Positions 56,818-64,000 of a DNA stretch of 64,000 nucleotides are shown piece after piece. The translations under genes and the position numbers were made by a program. Each line of letters starts with the position of its first letter. Positions within the stretch are counted from its first letter, which is position 1. The notes beneath the pieces were generated by a model, which had not been told where the DNA came from, made no database searches, and was given only the letters and a program-made list of their open reading frames with translations. This DNA is from Vibrio crassostreae (lineage in GTDB: Bacteria > Pseudomonadota > Gammaproteobacteria > Enterobacterales > Vibrionaceae), in assembly GCF_024347415.1 (NCBI RefSeq), contig NZ_AP025477.1, forward strand, positions 496,001 through 560,000, written 5' to 3'.

Positions 56818-57309
56818 TTCCTTGTCCTTATCTAGCCGACTGAACGTTTTATTTTATTATTATGCCACCAAGTGATTAACGCTTGGTTTCATTAGAGTGT
56901 AGATAACAGTTTCTTCTTTACCAATAAATAAAATGCAATTTCGTATGTTTTTGTCACAAAAAGAACTACAAATATTTAACTAAGTTGCATCTTATTGAGA
57001 GGGAGGTTATTGCAGATAAAACATGAACATGCAGTGTTTATAAAGCAAGTGTTATGCATCGTTATATGTAGATAAGTGAGGTGAATTTATAGGTGTGTTT
57101 GGACTCTGTAATTGACAGGGAATAATGAGGAGAAAATGGCAAGAGTCGAGGTTCCATGTTTCCAAAGTACCTCTGCTCTTTAACCTGTTCCGCTGACATT
57201 GGTCGCCGTGTAAAGCTCGAAAGTTATTACTCATACTTAGAGATTTATCCCAAACTAAAAGCTATTAGCCAAGGTTAAAATCTATTACTAATAAACCTCA
57301 GTGAATTGA
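56818..57309. other. 492-bp intergenic region with the sigma factor leader and a possible tiny ORF
   Basis: This AT-rich gap lies between the sigma factor gene start and the end of the Hpt gene, both on the minus strand, so it must hold the sigma factor promoter. A 15-codon frame at 57136-57183 (+), MARVEVPCFQSTSAL, follows a strong GAGGAGAAA. After its TAA the same frame stays open for nine more codons. A 60-codon minus-strand frame overlaps it. Neither resembles a known peptide. No sRNA or tRNA could be recognised. Confidence 0.35.
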
Positions 57310-57642
57310 TTAATAAGTGCTGAGTACTTCATCGATTTGTTGATTGATGATCTTCATTTCGCTGTATATGACGGAGAGATCGTCAGCTTGAGGCGCCAGC
57401 TTATTGAATGTGTTTTGTTCCACATTCTCTAGAGCGACCGTTGCTGTCTCTTCGCCAAAGCTAGCCAATATTCCTTTCAAAGTATGCACAGTAAAATGAA
57501 GCTTGCCCCAGTCTTTCTGTTGTACTAATTCTTCTATTTCTTGTAATGAATTTCCGTGATCTTCTTGGTACGTTGATAACACAGCGAAAATTACGTCTCT
57601 GTCGTTATCTAAGTAAGCGTTTAAAGCATCAAAATCTAGCAT
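57310..57642 (-). CDS. Stand-alone Hpt domain phosphotransfer protein
   Basis: This is a histidine phosphotransfer protein of about 110 aa. The start is ATG 57642, chosen because AGGAG lies 7 nt upstream; an earlier in-frame ATG at 57663 adds seven residues. The Hpt motif is intact: LHFTVHTLKGILASFG, with His53 as the phospho-accepting residue. The layout (FDALNAYLDNDRDVIFAVLS at the start, helical throughout) is typical. It overlaps the end of the REC-TPR gene by 7 nt, so the two are translationally coupled and likely function together. It could also serve hybrid kinases elsewhere, including receivers encoded in this window. Confidence 0.88.
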   Translation of the reverse strand: MLDFDALNAYLDNDRDVIFAVLSTYQEDHGNSLQEIEELVQQKDWGKLHFTVHTLKGILASFGEETATVALENVEQNTFNKLAPQADDLSVIYSEMKIINQQIDEVLSTY

Positions 57643-59225
57643 GTGGACTCCTGTCGGCTGCATGTTGAAAATGGATTGGGCGGCTTAGTAGAAAAACCGT
57701 TGCGTGATGAGTCACTGATCCATTGGTTCCATCTTGGTGGAAGTTCTAGTTGAGTCAGTTCTTCTACGTATTCGTCGCTAAGTTTCTCATCTATATGAGC
57801 TTTATGGACGGCATATATATAGTCAAGTTTGGCGGCAACTGAATATGGGTAACTGTGAATGTAGTCTTTTAATTCCTGGATCGAGCCAAAGTTTTCAATG
57901 TTTATACAAGTTGAAGGGTCGACATTTTTGGACTCAAGTTTGTGGCTTACTGCTTCTCCACGAGATTTTAGACATTCCACGGCTAAATGATAAAGAGAGT
58001 ACTCACCAAAGTGGGCGAGCAGTGGTAATAGTTGAGCAAGCAAATAAGTTGGTTGGCTGTGGAAATTATTCGCTAACAGTGTCGAAGCTCTAATCACTTT
58101 TTTGTGGGCAACCTGAGGGCTATTTTCGATGAGCAATATGCTGCTCTGAAATAGGGCAAGGCTGGCCAAAACTTGCTGCTGTTGTTTTACCGGAAGTTTC
58201 AGGTTTACCAACTCGGTGAATTGGTTGGCGTGCTCAAGCAAAATACGTTTGTACTTTAGTTGCGTCTCGCGCTGATACGTTGCTTTTAACGAATTAAAGT
58301 GCGCACCAATGGAATGGATGACATCAATGTCAGCAGCTGAAATGTGGGTCGCATACATCTCACCTAACTTTATGATCATATGTGTGTTATCTGCGTTCTC
58401 AGCTAAGTCGATCGCCCTAATTGCACGATGGCTGATACTTGGTGTCATTTCAAATGCACGAATCGCCAATTTAAGAGCAGGCAGCAGCATCTTATGTTTT
58501 TCATAGATACAGCTTAAGCAATCAATAACGCTCAATGAGAGTGGCTGCGCTATCAAAAAATTGTGGAGCTTATCTATGGCTAAATTTGGCTTGCCTAAGC
58601 TATCGAGAATTAGCGCTTCAGCCACTAATTTTGTTGGGTGCATGTTGGTTTTCGAGTTGTTAATGACGTTAGACAGCAACTGCCATTTCTTACCTGAAAT
58701 TAAATGTTCAATCAATGTCGCTTCGAACTGGACGCTGGTGCCATTAGGGGAGACCGCCAAAGCTTGAGCTAATCTCTCTTGAGTGGAGATTGGATATAAA
58801 TCATTAAGTTGGGTGAGTTTTTTCGACACGGACACAGCACTTTGGATCTTTTTACCTAACCTCTGAGTATGAATCGGTTTAGATACGAAATGGTGTGCCT
58901 CACCAGAAAGGGCAGTTAATACCGTTTCTTGACGCATATCCCCAGAGAGCAAGATTGTCGCTACAGTGTGGTCTATTAGGCGATTTCGATACAGAATCCC
59001 CAAAAGCTCAAACCCAGTGAAGGATTGCTCTAAGTGATAATCGATGAGGAGTACATGAAAAGAGTGCGTCTCGACCGCTTTAATGGCTTGTCGATAGTCG
59101 GTCGCGATAAAGATGCAATCATGTGAAATGCCTAAGCTCGAGAGTTGCTGCTTTATAAGAATAGTTGCACTCTTGGAGTCGTCGACAATTAAAACTCGTA
59201 GGTCAGGTGGTAAGGTCAAATCCAT
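57636..59225 (-). CDS. Response regulator with TPR-like output (VieB-like)
   Basis: This is a response regulator of about 529 aa. ATG 59225 has GAGGAAA upstream and is preferred over a TTG at 59240. The receiver covers residues about 10-130: acidic pair in VLIVDDSKSA, phospho-accepting Asp62 in LLIDYHLEQ, and FVSKPIH with the conserved Lys. The remainder is helical and TPR-like (SLGKPNLAIDKLHNFL; CIYEKHKMLLPALKLAIRAF) with no DNA-binding, GGDEF or EAL domain, so the output is protein-protein contact. V. cholerae VieB, which inhibits the VieS kinase, has this REC-TPR layout (recalled precedent). It is coupled to the downstream Hpt gene. Confidence 0.82.
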   Translation of the reverse strand: MDLTLPPDLRVLIVDDSKSATILIKQQLSSLGISHDCIFIATDYRQAIKAVETHSFHVLLIDYHLEQSFTGFELLGILYRNRLIDHTVATILLSGDMRQETVLTALSGEAHHFVSKPIHTQRLGKKIQSAVSVSKKLTQLNDLYPISTQERLAQALAVSPNGTSVQFEATLIEHLISGKKWQLLSNVINNSKTNMHPTKLVAEALILDSLGKPNLAIDKLHNFLIAQPLSLSVIDCLSCIYEKHKMLLPALKLAIRAFEMTPSISHRAIRAIDLAENADNTHMIIKLGEMYATHISAADIDVIHSIGAHFNSLKATYQRETQLKYKRILLEHANQFTELVNLKLPVKQQQQVLASLALFQSSILLIENSPQVAHKKVIRASTLLANNFHSQPTYLLAQLLPLLAHFGEYSLYHLAVECLKSRGEAVSHKLESKNVDPSTCINIENFGSIQELKDYIHSYPYSVAAKLDYIYAVHKAHIDEKLSDEYVEELTQLELPPRWNQWISDSSRNGFSTKPPNPFSTCSRQESTC

Positions 59226-59396
59226 TTTCCTCAATACCAAATGCTACTTTTAATTTAGGTGTCAAGTTGCACATTGTCAAGGTGACTATATCACATACAA
59301 ACACTCAATAAACTATTGGTAATTAAAACATTTATGAAAGCCTTCAAACGCAGGTTACTTTTACCTGATTTTTGTTCGGTTATACGTGTTTTGGAA

Positions 59397-59430
59397 ATAA
59401 AAAAGAGGCAAGCCGATAAGCTTACCTCTC
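59397..59430 (-). terminator. Terminator of the efflux operon
   Basis: On the minus strand AGAGGTAAGC pairs with GCTTGCCTCT (one mismatch) around a 6-nt loop, followed by TTTTTT. It lies about 70 nt beyond the MFS gene stop. The rest of 59226-59499 shows no convincing gene. Confidence 0.8.
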
Positions 59431-59499
59431 TATTTCATTGTTCGAGTTTATATTCGAAGGCTGTTCTATACTTCAGGTTTATTTACCGAAACTCTAGCG

Positions 59500-61050
59500 T
59501 TAATCACGCATGTTCAAAATCAATACTGCAGCGAGAGCCAAGAACGCCGTCATCATTAAGAACACATCGTTATAGGCCATGATAGCGGCGTCACGTTGCA
59601 TGGTTCCTAACAGGCTTGCTTGCGCTTGTTGCATTGCTGTCGCGGCATCACTGCCTGATTGGATAAAGAACGCTTGCTGATCTTTGAGTGTCTGCCAACC
59701 TAACTGACTCACTGAAGGCAGCGACTCTTTGATATGTGCAAGATGCTCACGAGTTTTGTTGTCGAGCAGCGTAGCGATAATCGCGATGCTGAAAGCACCA
59801 CCTAAGTTTCGCATCACGTTGGTTAACGTTGATGCGTCTGGCGTGTCCATTTTGCTGATGTTCTTCATGGCAACCAAAGACAGCGGAACCATAATAAATG
59901 GGCTACCGATAGCACGCAGAACCATAGACAAAATCAGCTGCTGGCCACCAAAATCAATCGTCATATGTGTATTCACGTAACAACTGAAACCGAACATCGC
60001 GAAACCAAAGGTCACTAAGTACTTAGGCTTAATGATTTGCGTCAGCTTAGGTACTATTGGGAATATCAGAAGTTGTGGGAAACCCATCCACATTAGCACT
60101 TCACCAATTTCCATCGCGTTATATTGCTGAATTTGAGTCAGATACATCGGCAGAACATAGATAGAGCCAAGCAATGCCATCCCTAGAATCAAATAGGCGA
60201 TACAGGACATCGCAAACTGCCCATCCCGCAATAACCGAAGGTTAACCAATGGCTTTTTGTGTTGGAGTTCGTTTATCACGAAGTAAACCAAGCTCACCGC
60301 CGACACGATACTCAAGCTTATGATGAAGCTCGAACTGAACCACTCTTCACGGTTACCTTCTTCTAACACTACTTCTAGACAGCCCAACCCTAACGCCATG
60401 GTGGCTATACCAAACCAATCGGCCTTTTTCAGCGTACCAAGGTCGAGCTTTTCATCGTCCAAGCCATAACGGATCATGGTGATCACGAGCAGAGCGGGCG
60501 GAATATTGATGTAAAAAATATAGTGCCACGAGAAGTTCTCTGTTAACCAACCACCAAAAGTAGGGCCGATCGATGGAGCAAACGTCGCGGTAACACCAAA
60601 CAGCGCCATGCCCACAGCGCGCTTATTGACAGGCAATAACTGAATCACTAGCGAGAAAGCAAGCGGGATTAAAGCACCACCACTGAAGCCTTGCATCGCG
60701 CGGAATACAATCATCGAGGTCATATTCCAAGAAAACGAACACAGCAAAGATGAAATGGTGAAGATGGCCGTCGTCCAGGTAATATATCGGCGTTTACCGA
60801 GCGCTTTAGATAGCCAACCACTGAGCGGTATAGCGATCATTTCGGCAACTAAGTAAGAGGTAGAGATCCACGAACTTTCGTCTAAGGTGGCTGACAGCGC
60901 ACCTTGAATGTCTTTAAGAGATGAGTTGGTGATCTGGATATCCAATATCGCCATAAACGCACCGATCAAACCGCCAAATAGGGCGATCCAATGGCGTCTT
61001 GAAACTTCTCCATCATCATTAGTTTGGGTGACAACATCAGTGTTACTCAT
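59500..61050 (-). CDS. EmrB/QacA-type (DHA2) MFS multidrug efflux transporter
   Basis: This is a proton-driven inner-membrane exporter of the DHA2 family, 516 aa with about 14 predicted helices. Family motifs include LDIQITNSSLKDIQGALSAT near the N-terminus, a motif A-type GWLSKALGKRRYI and the motif C-like GVTATFAPSIGPTFGGWLTE. The first helix segment (WIALFGGLIGAFMAILDIQI) is typical of EmrB. It starts 3 nt after the stop of the HlyD/EmrA-type gene, so the two form a tripartite pump that would use a TolC-like channel. Substrates cannot be predicted beyond toxic organic compounds. The divergent LysR gene is the likely regulator. Confidence 0.92.
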   Translation of the reverse strand: MSNTDVVTQTNDDGEVSRRHWIALFGGLIGAFMAILDIQITNSSLKDIQGALSATLDESSWISTSYLVAEMIAIPLSGWLSKALGKRRYITWTTAIFTISSLLCSFSWNMTSMIVFRAMQGFSGGALIPLAFSLVIQLLPVNKRAVGMALFGVTATFAPSIGPTFGGWLTENFSWHYIFYINIPPALLVITMIRYGLDDEKLDLGTLKKADWFGIATMALGLGCLEVVLEEGNREEWFSSSFIISLSIVSAVSLVYFVINELQHKKPLVNLRLLRDGQFAMSCIAYLILGMALLGSIYVLPMYLTQIQQYNAMEIGEVLMWMGFPQLLIFPIVPKLTQIIKPKYLVTFGFAMFGFSCYVNTHMTIDFGGQQLILSMVLRAIGSPFIMVPLSLVAMKNISKMDTPDASTLTNVMRNLGGAFSIAIIATLLDNKTREHLAHIKESLPSVSQLGWQTLKDQQAFFIQSGSDAATAMQQAQASLLGTMQRDAAIMAYNDVFLMMTAFLALAAVLILNMRD

Positions 61051-61053
61051 GGT

Positions 61054-62118
61054 CTAGCCTCGTTTATCGATGGTCGCTACCACAGACAAACCAGGAAGCA
61101 ATCGACCTTTCAATTCTTGCTGATCAGGAATAGTAATTTTCACCGGTACACGTTGAACGATTTTAGTGAAGTTACCGGTTGCATTCTCAGGTGGCAGCAG
61201 CGCGAACTTAGCGCCAGTCGCAGGGGAGAAGCTGTCTACCACGCCTTCAAGTGGCTGGCCTGGAAAGGCGTCTAGCTCAACTTCAACCGTTTGACCTTTG
61301 TGAATGCCACTTAGCTGTGTCTCTTTGAAGTTAGCTTCGATCCACACTTGGTTGTTTGGTACCAAACTCATCAATGGCGCGCCTGCTTGAATCAACAAGC
61401 CTTCACGTACGCTGCGTTTGCCAATTACACCATCTGCTGGCGCGTAGACCTTGGTGTAATCAAGGTTAAGTTGAGCTTGATCTCTTTGCGCTTGAGCTTC
61501 AGTCACCGATGCGTTTGCTTGTTCTATCTCGCTAGCAATAACGGTTAATTGATCGTTGGTCGCAACGAGGTTTGCTTTTGCTTCTTCGAGATCTGCTTGA
61601 GTGACTTTTTGCTGTGCAGCCATGCTATCGACTTCATCTTGAGACGCGTAGTTACGTTTTAGTAAGCTACGAGAGCGTACCACTTGCTGAATAGCACGTT
61701 CGTATTCAGCTTGTGCGGAATCGACACGGCTTTCTGCTTGGTTAATTTTGCTACGTTGTAATGTTTGTTGTGCCACTAGATTTTTTACGTCTGATTGCAC
61801 CACGCTTAAATGGGCATTGGCCTGAGCGAGTGCTGACTGGTAATCACGGTCATCGATTTGAACCAACAAATCACCTTCTTTTACTGGTTGGTTGTCACTC
61901 ACGTAAGACTTAACAATATAGCCAGATACCTTAGGACTAATATTAGTGATATCGCCTTGCAGGTAGGCATTGTCGGTGGATTCAAAGTACTGGCCATAGC
62001 CGTACCAGTATCCAGCGCCGGCTAAACCCAATGACAGCATGATCGCAGTAGCAATAAGCGGAGCTTTTTTACGTTTTTTTGTGCTTACTGTTTGCGAAGC
62101 GTTGTTGTTATCTGTCAT
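61054..62118 (-). CDS. EmrA-type membrane fusion protein (HlyD family)
   Basis: This is the periplasmic adaptor of the EmrAB-type pump, 354 aa. A basic N-terminus (TKKRKKAP) precedes one membrane helix (LIATAIMLSLGLAGAGYWYG). Next come the family motif ESTDNAYLQGDITNISPKVS, the lipoyl half GYIVKSYVSDNQPVKEGDLL, a coiled-coil hairpin of about 100 residues (about 95-200), the second lipoyl half (VYAPADGVIGKRSVREG) and a beta-barrel part (WIEANFKETQLSGIHKGQTV). All are typical of EmrA. It is the first gene of the operon; the 124-bp gap to the divergent LysR gene includes a palindrome that may be the operator. Confidence 0.93.
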   Translation of the reverse strand: MTDNNNASQTVSTKKRKKAPLIATAIMLSLGLAGAGYWYGYGQYFESTDNAYLQGDITNISPKVSGYIVKSYVSDNQPVKEGDLLVQIDDRDYQSALAQANAHLSVVQSDVKNLVAQQTLQRSKINQAESRVDSAQAEYERAIQQVVRSRSLLKRNYASQDEVDSMAAQQKVTQADLEEAKANLVATNDQLTVIASEIEQANASVTEAQAQRDQAQLNLDYTKVYAPADGVIGKRSVREGLLIQAGAPLMSLVPNNQVWIEANFKETQLSGIHKGQTVEVELDAFPGQPLEGVVDSFSPATGAKFALLPPENATGNFTKIVQRVPVKITIPDQQELKGRLLPGLSVVATIDKRG

Positions 62119-62152
62119 TTTTATTTCTCATTTTGTTTTTATTTAGATGTAA

Positions 62153-62171
62153 CGAATTGTAAATGAATTCG
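62153..62171. promoter_or_regulatory. Palindrome in the efflux/LysR divergent region, candidate operator
   Basis: CGAATT at 62153-62158 and AATTCG at 62166-62171 form a dyad with a 7-nt spacer, midway between the divergent starts. LysR proteins bind such interrupted dyads, often of T-N11-A type. The assignment rests on position and symmetry only. Confidence 0.4.
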
Positions 62172-62242
62172 ATTGATTGATAAGATAGGAAAAAAGGAAA
62201 ACACTGTTGCAATAATCTTACTAATAGGGTTTTGGGAGAAGT

Positions 62243-63148
62243 ATGATGGACTTAAATGCTGTGACTGTTTTTACGCAAGTTGTTGATTGCGGAAGCTTCA
62301 CGCACGCAGCTGAGGCATTGAACATGACCAAGTCGACCGTCAGCCGAAAGCTTGACGAGCTGGAACAGCACCTAGGTGTGAGGTTGATCACTCGTTCGAC
62401 ACGAAGTTTAGTCTTAACGCCGGAGGGTGAGCGCTTCTATCAATCGAGCGTGCAAATGCACGAGATCATGAACCAAGCTGAGCTAGAGGTTTCTGCCAAT
62501 CAGGATTTGATCCGAGGGCAGTTGAACGTTGTGTTGCCTGTTGAATTGGGGCATCAAGTATTAGCCACATACATCCACAGCTTCCTAAAAGAGCACCCAA
62601 ACGTGACTTTGAATTTAGAACTGACGAATCGAGAAGTCGACATCATTGCGGAGGGGATCGATCTTTACGCGCAAATTGGTGAGCTAGTGGACTCGAGCTT
62701 GGTTTCTCGCTACCTCACAACATCGAAGCGTGTATTGGTAGCCAGCCCTGAGTATTTAGAACAGTTCGGTGAAATATCTTCGCCCAATGACCTTAAACCG
62801 CCATTCCGAATGATTGAGGTGGTAAATAAGGCGGCGCGCCTGCCCAAGTGGCATTTACAATTGGAAGGCGGTGAGTCGATTTTGATCGATCTGCCGTGTC
62901 AGTTGCGGGTGAATACTATCACGGCATGCTTAACAGCGTGTGTTGATGGGCTTGGCTTAGCGGTGCTTCCTGAATTCATTTGTCGTGAGCACTTCAAGAC
63001 AGGTAAGCTGATTCGTTTATTACCTGAATATGAGATGCCGGAAGTTTCAGTAAGCCTAGTGTATGCAGACAGGCAGTTGATGCCGAAACGTAAGAAGGTC
63101 TTTATCGACTATCTACTGACTGCCTTTCAAAATAGGAAGCAAAAGTAA
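62243..63148 (+). CDS. LysR family regulator divergent from the efflux operon
   Basis: This is a LysR-type transcription factor of 301 aa, close to the AaeR/DsdC-like group common in proteobacteria. The winged HTH is at residues about 18-60 (SFTHAAEALNMTKSTVSRKL, then ELEQHLGVRLITRSTRSL). The effector domain starts around RGQLNVVLPVELG. It is transcribed away from the EmrAB-type genes, the classic arrangement for a local regulator responding to a pump substrate. GGGAGA precedes ATG 62243; the adjacent ATG at 62246 is equally possible. The effector is unknown. Confidence 0.9.
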   Translation: MMDLNAVTVFTQVVDCGSFTHAAEALNMTKSTVSRKLDELEQHLGVRLITRSTRSLVLTPEGERFYQSSVQMHEIMNQAELEVSANQDLIRGQLNVVLPVELGHQVLATYIHSFLKEHPNVTLNLELTNREVDIIAEGIDLYAQIGELVDSSLVSRYLTTSKRVLVASPEYLEQFGEISSPNDLKPPFRMIEVVNKAARLPKWHLQLEGGESILIDLPCQLRVNTITACLTACVDGLGLAVLPEFICREHFKTGKLIRLLPEYEMPEVSVSLVYADRQLMPKRKKVFIDYLLTAFQNRKQK

Positions 63149-63216
63149 CGGGGTAAACCTTAGCGGTTAAGTGCTTAGGCTTCCTATTATTCGTTATTGT
63201 CTAAACCGTATCGAAG

Positions 63217-64000
63217 CTAACTATGATCGGGCTGCCAGTCGAGGACTTGCCCATTCGCCAATATAGCTTTGATCGATAGGCCAGCAATATCGATACCGTT
63301 GTGACGAAATGCCTTGCTGGAGAAGTTGGCAATGATCTTACTCCCGTCACTGAACTCGGTTTGTTGAACATCGCCGTTCTTATCTAACCAGTCGAAATCG
63401 ACTAACTGTTTATCCCATAACTGTTCGTGCATCGGTTCAAAGCCATCTTGATAGTGTTTGAGTGCTTTGATTCTCGGGCTTGAACTTGATAAAGCTTCAT
63501 CTCTGGTTAAGTGAACCATTGGTGGTGTGTTGTACAGCATGGCGGTTAAGTCTCGATTTGCTCGCACATTGGTGAACTTGAGGCTGTCTGAATGCCAATG
63601 GTGTGTATTGATTACTTCATCATGGAAAACGGCTTGGTAAAGCGGAATTCGATATTGAGACGAAAACAGTAGCGACTTGTAGGGTTCTTTAACCTTAGCC
63701 GGCTTAAAGAAGAAGTCGGGCTTGTGGTCTGGGTACCAACGACCTAAGTAATAGGGAGATTGGTGGTTCTCTTTCAAATCTTTGTCTGTCCAACCAAAAC
63801 CAACCGTTTCTAAGCCGTGTGCAAACGCGATGCCTTTTGTTGTTAGGCTGTTGCCGTCTTCAGATCCTAATAGTAACGATGGTTGCTCGCTAAGCCACTG
63901 CATTCGATTGTTGAAGGCAGAAAGCATGTCCGACTCGTTTGTATTGCCATTTCCATTGCTGTAGCTATGACTCTTGATATGATTGTCTATAGAGCCGCTG
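63217..64000 (-). CDS. Putative glycoside hydrolase-like protein (5' end outside window)
   Basis: This frame is open through the right edge of the window: before the Met at 63927 the same frame reads on to 64000 (NGNGNTNESDM and further), so the gene starts beyond the window and only its C-terminal 261 residues or so are visible. The visible part has GLETVGFGWTDKDLK, YLGRWYPDHKPDFFFKP, SSQYRIPLYQAVFHDEVINT and HHWHSDSLKF, an aromatic, His/Asp-rich pattern seen in TIM-barrel glycoside hydrolases, then a beta-rich end (SDGSKIIANFSSKAFRHNGI). No family number can be assigned with confidence. It is convergent with the LysR gene. Confidence 0.55.
   Translation of the reverse strand, partial: SGSIDNHIKSHSYSNGNGNTNESDMLSAFNNRMQWLSEQPSLLLGSEDGNSLTTKGIAFAHGLETVGFGWTDKDLKENHQSPYYLGRWYPDHKPDFFFKPAKVKEPYKSLLFSSQYRIPLYQAVFHDEVINTHHWHSDSLKFTNVRANRDLTAMLYNTPPMVHLTRDEALSSSSPRIKALKHYQDGFEPMHEQLWDKQLVDFDWLDKNGDVQQTEFSDGSKIIANFSSKAFRHNGIDIAGLSIKAILANGQVLDWQPDHS

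Noticed and set aside
57052..57234. 60-codon minus-strand frame between the Hpt and sigma factor genes
   Set aside because: It has no recognisable similarity and no clear ribosome binding site; kept only as part of the intergenic note.
63149..63216. Imperfect hairpin CCTTAGC/GCTTAGG as terminator between the LysR and hydrolase-like genes
   Set aside because: It has a short stem with a mismatch and no convincing U tract.

Overview
The window looks like chromosomal DNA of a marine gammaproteobacterium, most probably a Vibrio. The grounds are moderate GC, Vibrio-style signalling genes (a LuxP-like binding protein, a VieB-like regulator, an extra RpoS-family sigma factor) and a very large type I-secreted tandem-repeat adhesin. 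This assignment is inference from gene content. No tRNA, rRNA, CRISPR array or insertion sequence was seen.

Layout. 1-4662 (+) is the end of a Bat-type operon: a DUF4381 protein cut by the window edge, BatA, BatB fused to TPRs, and BatD. 4741-6569 (+) holds a LysR regulator and a YegS-like lipid kinase. 6632-11395 is a sensory island: a GGDEF-EAL membrane protein with a periplasmic sugar-binding-type partner on the minus strand, and a divergent LuxP-like gene broken by a single-base frameshift. 11517-16689 contains an alkaline phosphatase superfamily enzyme, a lipoprotein with a formylglycine-generating-enzyme fold, a radical SAM anaerobic sulfatase maturase and a HEAT/TPR protein. 16883-23683 (-) has gamma-glutamyltransferase and an operon of hybrid histidine kinase, PstS-like protein and porin-like barrel.

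23886-55711 is the most striking part. A minus-strand operon encodes a Hpt-like protein without its histidine, an HlyD adaptor, a membrane sensor-kinase-like protein with Tyr in place of the phospho-accepting His but an intact receiver, a TolC-like channel, and two different ABC half-transporters that both have aberrant ATPase motifs. Divergent from it is a single 21.5-kb gene for a 7172-residue tandem-repeat protein. The locus is bracketed by two divergent members of the same small uncharacterised protein family (23886-24260 and 55358-55711). Next to it lie an RpoS-like sigma factor and a Hpt plus REC-TPR pair whose phosphorelay residues are intact.

59500-63148 is an EmrAB-type efflux pair with a divergent LysR regulator. 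The window ends inside a probable glycoside-hydrolase-like gene (63217-64000, minus).

Working model (inference): the two half-ABC proteins, HlyD and TolC-like proteins export the giant adhesin. The degenerate kinase and Hpt-like proteins encoded inside the export operon may regulate production, export or release through protein contacts and through the intact receiver. The neighbouring sigma factor and Hpt/REC-TPR pair are candidate inputs. No LapD or LapG gene is present in the window.
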